The notes under the pieces are model-generated. The model searched no databases. It was not told where the DNA came from and saw only the letters and a list, made by a program, of their open reading frames with translations. The position numbers and the translations under genes were made by a program. From a virus, in the IMG/VR virus record IMGVR_UViG_3300030012_000041, positions 1 to 21,263 of that record: a DNA stretch of 21,263 nt. One strand, written 5' to 3'. Of this stretch, positions 15,301-21,263 are shown one piece after another; positions within the stretch are counted from its first letter, which is position 1, and each line of letters opens with the position of its first letter.

Positions 15301-15770
15301 TTTACATTTCCATCTGTTTCAAACTTTTGTAAAGAATTAAATTTAACAGTAACTCTTACAGCATTTACATTTGAGTTAGTTATCTGTCTTGATACTGGAG
15401 TTCCTTTCTCTACCTTAACTCCAACATTTGTTTCTGTTTCTATATTTTTAATCCCAGGAATAAAATTTTGATCATTTGTTCCAAATCGAGGTTCAAATTC
15501 TACATTTTGAAAATTAAAATCTGTGTCCTGAAGATCAGTTACATCAGCATTAGCTCTTAATACTGGAGTTTTTCCCAAATAAACATCTTTCAATGCTGCA
15601 TTATTATAATTAGTTGTTCCTGGGGTAAATGCTGCTGCTGATGGGAAACCTTCTATTTCACCTTCGCTAAGAACATCGACAATAGTGGCAAACTGTTTAC
15701 TAGATAAAGCATCAGACGGTAACGTAGAATCTACTACTACATCATCTTCAGAGCGATTAACAATTCCCAT
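12372..15770 (-). CDS. J: Tail tip attachment protein (lambda gpJ family)
   Basis: This is the 1132-residue central tail fibre, similar in size to lambda gpJ (1132 aa). The N-terminal part has VDVLSEGEIEGF (31-42), and the middle has the hallmark DPAWILFDLLTNTRYGLG (313-330) and RPGQVIEVSDP (512-522), which build the tail hub. From about 650 a fibronectin-III-like module is seen (APANLTASQVFY, then PGQYEFRVFSLN), then more beta domains ending in a short C-terminal region likely to contact the host or fibre. It starts directly after the gpI stop (15771), so translation is coupled. Host-receptor contact is known for lambda J and inferred here. Confidence 0.95.
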   Translation of the reverse strand: MGIVNRSEDDVVVDSTLPSDALSSKQFATIVDVLSEGEIEGFPSAAAFTPGTTNYNNAALKDVYLGKTPVLRANADVTDLQDTDFNFQNVEFEPRFGTNDQNFIPGIKNIETETNVGVKVEKGTPVSRQITNSNVNAVRVTVKFNSLQKFETDGNVKGASVRLKINLLQGDGTLSTPIDDTITGRSSSAYARDYRIGLFSATRHGFIPSTFPITITVERVTDNAEDPTKLRDEFIFASFTEIVDEQRPYPDIAHVALRFDSEQFSSVPGRMYKVRGVKIKIPHNGTVDATTGRITYSGTFNGTLTTTKHWTSDPAWILFDLLTNTRYGLGDHITEAQLDKFAFYSASVYCSELVDDGFGGQEPRFSCNTILQTRQDAYEVINALTSVMRAITFWNAGSLTLSQDRPTDPSYLFNLSNVTEQGFTYSGTSLKTRSTMISVSYFDMENQELDFETVEDTTAKTKYGALHKKVTGFACTSRGQAARLGRFMLFEEQNSTETISFTTGLAEGVIVRPGQVIEVSDPVRAGARRGGRIKSATTTAITVDDTADTDLDATNSPTLSVILPDGSVESKSVSDISGAVITVSSAFSSAPNANSIWILQNTTLQTTTWRVISVTESEDKYAVVGVAYNAGKFAFIEDGSLLPVRNVSILNELKDAPANLTASQVFYVEEEKAKVKIILDFSSVQGVSLYKVQYRNDNGNFTTATINRTDFEIFDASPGQYEFRVFSLNAAFEASADPATLTFDALGKTALPADVSGLLVEPVSDQLLRLRFNQSTDVDVLHGGNVVIRHSNLTDGSGTFTNSVDIIPRLPGSVSETLVPAIDGEYILKFRDDGGRLSAGETSVVVTNPDPFPKLVAFTDREDTDNPPFGGTKVDCFFSEEVNGLVLASLTTLDNVADLDAVADFDFLGGVDTLGTYDFANILDLGSTHPLRLTRHFVTQGFYPNDLVDKRIANIDTWTDFDSATAFDVNAKLLVATTTAAPANGSSYQDSDFSGKTFNTFANGTHIGRGFKFRCEMSSNDPAQSIEIDQLGYTAELNRRTEQKSNISSGTSSSGLNVTFDHAFFTGASGTSVAAGSQLPSVGITATDLGGTDKFELTNISATGFNIKFLNAGNAVQNKTFSYTAVGFGRGS

Positions 15771-16403
15771 TTACGCTGTACCTTTTATCTGTACTGTATC
15801 AATTCCTGCCGATACTACTAGCGATCCAGCGAATATTTCTCCATAAATTATAGGTAACGCTGTTCCTGCCCTTGATGTATTTTGTACTCCACTAAATGAA
15901 AAGTTCTGTGCTTGTGGATCGTCTGATACTCCAGGGGGTTTGGGAACAGGGGTAAGCATCTCTGCTGCTCCTGATAATGCCAGATAAATACCAAAGTTTC
16001 CTGCTGCTGCCGCTAAACTAGCACCTAATCCTGCTCCTGCTCCTGCTGTGAAACCTAAACCAGAAAATGCTACTCCCGTTGCACCACCAGTAAGTGCTAC
16101 TGCTCCTATAATTGCTGCTCCTGTTAAAACTTTACCAATTCCCTTAAAAATACCTCCTGCACCTACTACTACTGGAATAATCTGTATTTCCTGTTGACCT
16201 AAAGGATCTAGTAAATCATCTTCATTAATATCAGTTTTTCCTACTTTTACTTGATAAGTTTGTTCCATCATGTGACGTTCCAAATGAGGAAAGTTTGCTA
16301 ATAAAAATTTAAATGTATCTACAGGTCTATTAATTTCAGCTTCAAAAGTACGTTGCCCTAAAAAACGAGCTAATCTGCCATAAACTTTTATTTTATTGAG
16401 CAT
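15771..16403 (-). CDS. I: Tail assembly protein (lambda gpI family)
   Basis: The 210-residue protein has a ubiquitin-like N-terminal half (KIKVYGRLARFLGQRTFEAE onward to IQIIPVV near residue 98), a long Gly/Ala hydrophobic stretch (about 100-150) and a C-terminal part (GTALPIIYGEIFAGS) that contacts the tail tip in related phages. In lambda gpI is needed for tail-tip assembly but is not in the mature virion. It overlaps gpK by 11 nt and is immediately followed by J, the conserved K-I-J order. Confidence 0.92.
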   Translation of the reverse strand: MLNKIKVYGRLARFLGQRTFEAEINRPVDTFKFLLANFPHLERHMMEQTYQVKVGKTDINEDDLLDPLGQQEIQIIPVVVGAGGIFKGIGKVLTGAAIIGAVALTGGATGVAFSGLGFTAGAGAGLGASLAAAAGNFGIYLALSGAAEMLTPVPKPPGVSDDPQAQNFSFSGVQNTSRAGTALPIIYGEIFAGSLVVSAGIDTVQIKGTA

Positions 16404-17097
16404 AGCGATACCTCTTCTTTGTACATTCTATATACTTTTGATCATAAGTTTCTCTACAGCTAAGTCTTTTTTGACAGTGATGAAGAATAGTTTGATCTCC
16501 TACATATAAAGCTACATGACTTAATGTGTTTTTATATGTATTAAAAAGCAAAACATCTCCAACTTCTGTTTCAACATTATCATCTATTTCCGTAAAACCT
16601 AATCTAGGTAAAGCATATTCAAATAAAGGATTCTCTGCAAACTCTTCTGGACTTTTTGGTCGTTTCCAATGTTTAATCTCTATATTTTTCTTTTCTTTAT
16701 ACCAATCAGTAATCAAACTCCAACAATCCTGTACATCCCATACCCATTCTCTACCTATCAATCCTTTTTTATAGCCAGAAGGTTCAAAATAATTCCATTG
16801 CTCTGGTTCTGGAGTAACAATATAAAAAGGCAAATCTAAATATTCGCAACTTGCAAGATCAGCTTGGCTAGGAATAGGAGGGTGATTTGGGTGACTATGA
16901 AAAACCGCAACTATTTCACCAGCATCTTCAGCTTTTACCCAATCATCAGGATCAATAACAAACTGATCTTCTAAATCTTCAGCAAGATTTTTACAGGGAA
17001 AATATTTTTCTTTACCTTTATAAACAGCTAAAAGACCACAAGCTTCATGTGGTGCATCTTCTTTTGCGTGTTTCAATGCAATATCTTTCCAAGTCAT
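16393..17097 (-). CDS. K: Tail tip peptidase: JAMM metalloprotease + NlpC/P60 (lambda gpK family)
   Basis: Two domains lie in order. Residues 1-110 are a JAB/MPN domain with a complete JAMM motif: E18, then H67-S-H69, S77 and D80, the zinc ligands. Residues about 115-234 are an NlpC/P60 cell-wall hydrolase with C125 in DCWSL, H194 in SHVALYVG and a third His at 206/207. In lambda-like phages gpK acts in tail-tip assembly and probably cleaves peptidoglycan crosslinks during DNA entry. All catalytic residues appear present. Its start overlaps gpL (ATGA) and its end overlaps gpI by 11 nt. Confidence 0.95.
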   Translation of the reverse strand: MTWKDIALKHAKEDAPHEACGLLAVYKGKEKYFPCKNLAEDLEDQFVIDPDDWVKAEDAGEIVAVFHSHPNHPPIPSQADLASCEYLDLPFYIVTPEPEQWNYFEPSGYKKGLIGREWVWDVQDCWSLITDWYKEKKNIEIKHWKRPKSPEEFAENPLFEYALPRLGFTEIDDNVETEVGDVLLFNTYKNTLSHVALYVGDQTILHHCQKRLSCRETYDQKYIECTKKRYRYAQ

Positions 17098-17669
17098 CCT
17101 ACAAACGTACCAATGCCAGGAAATATTGCTCTAGTTGCTATCCTTTTCGGTAGTTTTACGTTAACTAAATCAAGTGCAGAAATAGCTTCCCACTGAACAA
17201 GATCTCTATTTTCAGTTATTTTTCTGTCTAAGAAGTAAATTTCTTGAGGAAACTCTGCTGTTGGATCAGGAGTTCCATAAGGATTTGTATTACCCTCAAA
17301 ATTAACAGCATCTAAAAATTTAGCTAATGTTCTAATTCTTACCAACTTTGTTCCATTTAAATCATTACCAACAGTTGTTTGGTTGGCAGCTTGTAATAGT
17401 GCTGTAATCGTTCCAAAGATATTACTTACAGAAATTGTAGGTCTAGGTAAAGTGCCTGTAGAACCAAAATCGAATCCTTCACATTGGATAGGAAACTTTT
17501 CATAACTATTACCAGCCCATACAATATTTCCATTAAGGTTCATATTTGAACCGTTATGAAAACGATGAACAGTGGAAGAACCATGTAATGTTGAATCTAA
17601 CGTCAACGTAAACAATTCAATAATTGCTCCAGGATTTATTGATTGTAAGTCTGAAACTGGTACTGCCAT
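17094..17669 (-). CDS. L: Minor tail protein L (lambda gpL family), short form
   Basis: A 191-residue tail-tip protein with the family's N-terminal half (LQSINPGAIIELFTL, then GNIVWAGNSYEKFPIQCEGF, then LPRPTISVSN) and the domain ending DLVNVKLPKR. Lambda gpL is longer (232 aa) and carries a C-terminal region with cysteines that hold an iron-sulphur cluster. Here the protein stops soon after LPKRIATRAIF and has only one cysteine (C63), so that cluster region is missing. The start overlaps the gpM stop by 1 nt (TAATG) and the end overlaps gpK by 4 nt. Identity as L is well supported by content and order. Confidence 0.93.
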   Translation of the reverse strand: MAVPVSDLQSINPGAIIELFTLTLDSTLHGSSTVHRFHNGSNMNLNGNIVWAGNSYEKFPIQCEGFDFGSTGTLPRPTISVSNIFGTITALLQAANQTTVGNDLNGTKLVRIRTLAKFLDAVNFEGNTNPYGTPDPTAEFPQEIYFLDRKITENRDLVQWEAISALDLVNVKLPKRIATRAIFPGIGTFVG

Positions 17670-18010
17670 TAGGGTTCAAATACTTGTTCAAAACTTGCTG
17701 TAATTCTGTTTCTTTGAAACTCAAACATTTCTCTGTTAAAACTTCTGCATATCCACTGATAGCTTGCGGTTTCGTCAGGTGGTGACCAAGTGAATGATGC
17801 ACCATCTTTTCCTCTTGCTTCTAAAAATGTTTCAATTTCATCTGCATCTTCATCATCTACATTAAAAGTAAGACTCCAAACTTTTGGATCTTGATTTAAT
17901 CCAAATGAAGTACGTTGCTGATAGCCGTCACCAAACTGAGTAATTCTTAACTTTGGCTGACTACGTTTTGTAGCAGAATATGATGGGTTGTAACTAGGAA
18001 AAGTAGCCAT
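17669..18010 (-). CDS. M: Minor tail protein M (lambda gpM family)
   Basis: The 113-residue protein has the family's typical features: a basic, Ser/Tyr-rich start, ITQFGDGYQQR (23-33), a middle PKVWSLTF, FLEARGKDGASFTW (62-75) and the end ITASFEQVFEP. It forms part of the tail tip between tube and tape measure in lambda-like phages. The length is close to lambda gpM (109 aa). Start and stop overlap the neighbours by one base each (TAATG), typical of coupled tail genes. Confidence 0.95.
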   Translation of the reverse strand: MATFPSYNPSYSATKRSQPKLRITQFGDGYQQRTSFGLNQDPKVWSLTFNVDDEDADEIETFLEARGKDGASFTWSPPDETASYQWICRSFNREMFEFQRNRITASFEQVFEP

Positions 18011-20649
18011 TAGCGAATACTAGAAAGTAGTCCTCCAGGTCTTTGTTGTCTGACGAGTTCACTTTGGACTGCAACAGATATAAGTCCACCAAGTTCTTTC
18101 GCTCCAGCATCATCACCTTGAACATCTGAACCTGATGCGTCTACATTAACAACAACACTTGTGCTACCGCCACCCATAAGTTTGTGGTTTGGTGTTATAG
18201 CACCTGATCGACCAGGAGTGAATAATTCTGGGCCTTTCTCTCCTACAATAAACGATCTTCCGCTTCTAACTGGCCCACCATTAGCTTTAAATATGCCAGC
18301 AATCGCACCAAATATTCCACCACCTTTACCTTTTTTAAATTCTCCAGCAGCACTACCAAACAGTGCTTGGTTTAATGCTAAATCTAAAAATCTATCAGCA
18401 ACATTATTTAACAGATCACCAAGAGTAGAAGTTCCTTTAATAAGTCCTTTTATACCTTCTTTAATATCATTTCTAATAGTTTGATTTAATTTTTCAAAAG
18501 CTTCTCCTACTTTATCTGTTCCATCTGCTAGGTCTTCTGTTAAGCCCAAAGCTCTCAATCTTTCAGCATTATGAATACCTAATTCTTTAGTAATTTGAGC
18601 AAGTTTTTCTTTTAATTCATCTTGTTTAGGTTTACTAGCATCATCTAATTGTGCCGTTGCAAGATCTAACTTTGCCTGTTTTTGTTTTTCAAGTAATACT
18701 TCTTTTTCTTTATCAAATGTTTGCTCTACTGTTGCTAATGATTTAGCGAGTTCTTTATTAATACCTCTTTTCATTATTTCTTTGACTCTATTATTTAAAT
18801 CAACTTCTTTTTCCTTTGCAGCTAATAACTCAGAAGATTTAGTAGTTTCATTAGCAACTTCTGCAGATACTTTTTTTCTAATTGCAAAGAGTTGTTTTTC
18901 AATATTAAGACGTTTTTGATCTACTCCTAACTGTAAACTTTCTTCGATGGTTGGTGGATTAATAAATGCAGAAGTACCTCTTGTCTTTTTATCTATAGCG
19001 TCTTGTCTTTTCTGTAAAGCTTTAGCCTCTGGATCTCCTAAAGCTGCTTCAGATTTTACAATTCTACCAGCATCAGCAACCTTTAAGGCATTATTAATAC
19101 CAGTAATTTTGCCAATAAAGTTTATAAGTCCAGCAGTAAAAGCTTGTAATTTTGTTAAAGCTAAAGTTAGTTGACTAGAAAAAATTCTCGAATTTTCACC
19201 AAATTTCTTTAAGGCATCAACTCCTCTTGTACCAATTTCTGCTGCCATTATTTTTGAAGCTGCATTAAAAGCAGCAGTTTTACCTTCTACTTGTTCTATT
19301 AATTTAATTTGAGCTTCTTGAACAGATCCTTGTAAACCAAGAGCACTTGTAACTGCTTCTGTATTTTGTGTAAATGACCCTAAAGCTTGTCCTAATTTAC
19401 TAATAGAATCTAAAGCACTTGATATAGTCTGTACAATTGCTGTGGCTGCGATACCTCCTGCAAAACCACCCATACCGCCAAACATTCCACCTACACCACC
19501 ACCTAAAGCTCCTGCTGCTGCTGTAAGTGGGCCTTGACCAAATAACAGAGGAAAACCTCCACTAATAAGAGCACTTTCAAAGTCAAAGCCTCTGGTAGGA
19601 GAAGGCATCCTAAACCTTGGTATTGCTCTACTAAATCCACCAGCTTGACCTGTAGCCTTAACTCTTTGGTCTAGCATTTGAGCACTAGGAAGAGCGAGCA
19701 TACTTCCACCTGGTCCTCTAGTTTTTAGTAGACCATCTTGGAATTTGGCTATATTTGTTCCAAGTTGACCGAATCTATCTCCTAATTTTCTAAGATTATT
19801 TGATTGCCTTATAGTTTGTCTGTTGTTTTTCTCGACAGCTTTGTTAACGCTAATAGTCTGTCTATTTCTTATTCGCTCAGAGCCTATTAATTTGTTATTA
19901 GCCTCTATGCCTCTTTCAATAGCAGCATTTCTACGTTTTTCAAAAAATTCAGCTTTTTCTACAGAACTTGCAGTAAACTCTCCTGCTCTATCTCTAATTG
20001 TTGGAGTTGCTCCTAGTCTTTGTATTCCTCTACCCTCTATATCTTTTGAACTAGGTAAGCCTAGTAAATTACTTGGACCGAGACCTTTTCTTTGGCTATC
20101 AATAAATCCACCCATTCCTCCTGCCAATTTATTAGCACTGCCAGATAAACGTAAAACATTTATTCTTTGCTGTGCAGTTAAAGTTCTCTCCGCAGCTTGA
20201 GCTACCTGTACTTCTGCTTTTGCCTTTTCTTTTGTACTAATTAATGACTTTTCGGCAAGAATAACTTCAGACTTTCTTTTTTCAATAACTCCTTTTAAGT
20301 TATTTAAATTTTTTGCTCCTTTTAAATCACCTATTTTTTCTAAATCTGCTATTTTTGAGGTTAAATCTACAGATGTATCTTTTAATTTATTTTGTACTTT
20401 AAGTGCTCTATTAGTTAAAGCTAATGCACTATTTTTTACTCTAAGGAACGCTGTTTCTTGTTGATTTGCTTTATTAACTGCTCTTGAAGAACTACTACCT
20501 CCACCACCTGCTGAAGCACCGCCTCCTAATCTCTTTTTGTTTATTGCGTTTACGCTTTTACTTATACTGCTTAACTTCTGTTCTAATTGACTAATCGAGC
20601 CAAGATTACGTACTTTTACATCTATCTCGGCTTTATATGCCACAGTCAA
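18010..20649 (-). CDS. H: Tape measure protein (lambda gpH-like)
   Basis: The 879-residue protein sets tail length and is ejected with the DNA. The N-terminal part is Lys/Ala-rich and helical (coiled coil, about 60-330). A Gly/Ala hydrophobic block at about 355-415 (GGGVGGMFGGMGGFAGGIAA) is a likely membrane-inserting segment. A long charged helical region (about 550-720) follows. The C-terminus has the widespread motif GGPVRSG, then VGEKGPELFTPGRSGAITPN (about 788-823), also seen in lambda gpH. The frame opens at a TTG (20649); a GTG at 20643 is an alternative. It follows the chaperone gene by 44 nt and overlaps M by one base. Confidence 0.93.
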   Translation of the reverse strand: MTVAYKAEIDVKVRNLGSISQLEQKLSSISKSVNAINKKRLGGGASAGGGGSSSSRAVNKANQQETAFLRVKNSALALTNRALKVQNKLKDTSVDLTSKIADLEKIGDLKGAKNLNNLKGVIEKRKSEVILAEKSLISTKEKAKAEVQVAQAAERTLTAQQRINVLRLSGSANKLAGGMGGFIDSQRKGLGPSNLLGLPSSKDIEGRGIQRLGATPTIRDRAGEFTASSVEKAEFFEKRRNAAIERGIEANNKLIGSERIRNRQTISVNKAVEKNNRQTIRQSNNLRKLGDRFGQLGTNIAKFQDGLLKTRGPGGSMLALPSAQMLDQRVKATGQAGGFSRAIPRFRMPSPTRGFDFESALISGGFPLLFGQGPLTAAAGALGGGVGGMFGGMGGFAGGIAATAIVQTISSALDSISKLGQALGSFTQNTEAVTSALGLQGSVQEAQIKLIEQVEGKTAAFNAASKIMAAEIGTRGVDALKKFGENSRIFSSQLTLALTKLQAFTAGLINFIGKITGINNALKVADAGRIVKSEAALGDPEAKALQKRQDAIDKKTRGTSAFINPPTIEESLQLGVDQKRLNIEKQLFAIRKKVSAEVANETTKSSELLAAKEKEVDLNNRVKEIMKRGINKELAKSLATVEQTFDKEKEVLLEKQKQAKLDLATAQLDDASKPKQDELKEKLAQITKELGIHNAERLRALGLTEDLADGTDKVGEAFEKLNQTIRNDIKEGIKGLIKGTSTLGDLLNNVADRFLDLALNQALFGSAAGEFKKGKGGGIFGAIAGIFKANGGPVRSGRSFIVGEKGPELFTPGRSGAITPNHKLMGGGSTSVVVNVDASGSDVQGDDAGAKELGGLISVAVQSELVRQQRPGGLLSSIR

Positions 20650-20693
20650 AAAGAAATACTTACTTTATTTTACATTAAATAAACTGATTAGCA

Positions 20694-20882
20694 CTATCTT
20701 CTGCGTCTTATTTTTTCAAACTCCTTTTCTTGCTCCTCGTTTATTACTTGGAAGTAGGCACTCCAGCCTATGAGTTCCTGCTCTGTCATTTCTCCTATTT
20801 CCTGGAGCGTTTTGCCTAATTCTTTGGCTACCCCAAACTTGAGCATCATCCAGTTATCTCTTTTTAACTGGCTAGCTAGGAT
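20694..20882 (-). CDS. T: T part of tail assembly chaperone GT (reached by -1 frameshift)
   Basis: In the -1 frame relative to G, 62 codons run from the slip site to a TAG at 20696-20694, starting ILASQLKRDNWMMLKFGVAK and ending EEQEKEFEKIRRRR. The sequence FGVAKELGKTLQEIGEMTEQ followed by GWSAYF is typical of the C-terminal part of lambda-like chaperone fusions. The predicted GT product is 123 G residues plus 62 T residues, 185 aa in all, with base 20882 read twice. In lambda the T part binds tail tube subunits while G coats the tape measure. Internal ATGs exist (WMM), but no Shine-Dalgarno precedes them, so frameshifting is the likely route. Confidence 0.88.
   Translation of the reverse strand: MLASQLKRDNWMMLKFGVAKELGKTLQEIGEMTEQELIGWSAYFQVINEEQEKEFEKIRRRR
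20850..20871 (-). other. Stimulatory hairpin downstream of the slippery site
   Basis: In the mRNA CCAGTTA (20871-20865) pairs perfectly with TAACTGG (20856-20850), leaving the 8-nt loop AAAAGAGA. It begins 10 nt after the slippery heptamer, near the spacing seen for frameshift-stimulating structures. Confidence 0.75.
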
Positions 20883-21250
20883 TTTGGGTCTATTGTTTCT
20901 TCCTCCTCTGCATTTATTACTGCGAGCATAAGAGATTGAAGATCACTGTCCTTGACTTCGTTTTTGAGAACGTCTATTTCTCCTGCGTTGAATAGTTTTG
21001 TTCCGTTTTCATCTAATGCTTTATTTATTAATAATTGTAAAGCAAATCCATTTGAATCATCGCTTCTTACTTGCCTTTGTGCCCTTTCACGCTCTGCCAT
21101 TGTTAAAGGGGTTACATACATGACGAAGAGCGATCCATCGGATAGGGTTACCTCTTTTTTGATTGGGTCAAGATTCGCAGCTTTTCTAAGTCTGTCGAGA
21201 GCGTTCATTGTCGCCATAAATTTCGTATTGTTTTTATTAGTGTACTTCAT
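20876..21250 (-). CDS. G: Tail assembly chaperone G
   Basis: The 124-residue protein has LDRLRKAANLDPIKKEVTLS, then FVMYVTPLTMAERERAQRQV, a helical core and an acidic end (NAEEEETIDPKS). This is the usual pattern of the upstream chaperone partner before a tape measure gene. In lambda gpG (140 aa) binds the tape measure and keeps it soluble during tail assembly. The start may be ATG 21250, or the internal ATG at codon 12 or 15, since none has a clear Shine-Dalgarno. The stop (20878-20876) lies just after the slippery heptamer. Most ribosomes would stop here and a minority would shift into T. Confidence 0.85.
   Translation of the reverse strand: MKYTNKNNTKFMATMNALDRLRKAANLDPIKKEVTLSDGSLFVMYVTPLTMAERERAQRQVRSDDSNGFALQLLINKALDENGTKLFNAGEIDVLKNEVKDSDLQSLMLAVINAEEEETIDPKS
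20882..20888 (-). other. -1 ribosomal frameshift slippery heptamer CCCAAAA
   Basis: In the G frame the mRNA reads C CCA AAA, an X-XXY-YYZ heptamer, one sense codon before the G stop. Slipping by -1 re-pairs both tRNAs on CCC AAA and opens the T frame. A stem follows at 20871-20850. Confidence 0.85.
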
Positions 21251-21263
21251 TATGCAATAAAAA

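Noticed and set aside
12451-15471. Several rightward frames (about 74-142 codons) opposite gene J
   Set aside because: They are Ser/Val/Pro-rich mirror images of J codons with no spacing logic; J is unambiguous.
16393-17097. NlpC/P60 domain as the phage endolysin
   Set aside because: It is fused to a JAMM domain and sits between L and I, which marks it as the tail-tip protein gpK and not a lysis enzyme.
1-21263. tRNA genes, CRISPR arrays, insertion sequences, integrase
   Set aside because: No cloverleaf-like segment, regular spaced repeat, transposase motif or recombinase motif was seen on either strand when reading by eye.

Overview
The window looks like part of the genome of a lambda-like tailed phage (siphovirus morphology). 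The base composition is A+T-rich. Several small proteins resemble, from memory, families common in marine cyanophages, so I infer a phage of a marine picocyanobacterium (Synechococcus or Prochlorococcus). No search could be run to confirm this. No integrase, attachment site, tRNA, rRNA, CRISPR or insertion sequence is visible, and no gene-free stretch exceeds 300 bases.

Positions 1-6016 (rightward) form a replication and early-type module. It starts with a good sigma70-like promoter (23-51) whose predicted transcript begins with a hairpin. It encodes a primase-polymerase/helicase fusion, a family A DNA polymerase with its proofreading domain, and a run of tightly packed small genes. These include a zinc-finger-like protein, a probable ribbon-helix-helix regulator and a zinc ribbon resembling the N-terminus of NrdR. 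Two genes here (28 and 45 codons) are under 60 codons and easily missed.

Positions 5998-9875 form a mixed-strand island rich in membrane and exported proteins. Three small leftward genes (5998-6705) diverge from a rightward operon (6752-8730) made of a membrane protein and three Sec-exported proteins that share short motifs. Opposing that operon are leftward genes for a Pro-rich protein with a C-terminal hydrophobic segment, a double-CxxC zinc ribbon and an N-terminally anchored membrane protein (8723-9748). A 42-codon rightward membrane micro-gene (9747-9875) fills the remaining gap. No conventional endolysin is present. This island is the best candidate for an undescribed system acting at the host envelope.

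Positions 21250 down to 9850 (leftward) form a lambda-type tail module: tail assembly chaperone G and its -1 frameshift product GT, tape measure (H), M, L, K, I and J, then an S74-chaperone tail fibre, a coiled-coil protein and a small structural-type protein. Nearly all genes abut or overlap by 1-11 bases, which indicates one late operon. The G/GT junction carries a textbook slippery heptamer followed by a perfect 7-bp stem.
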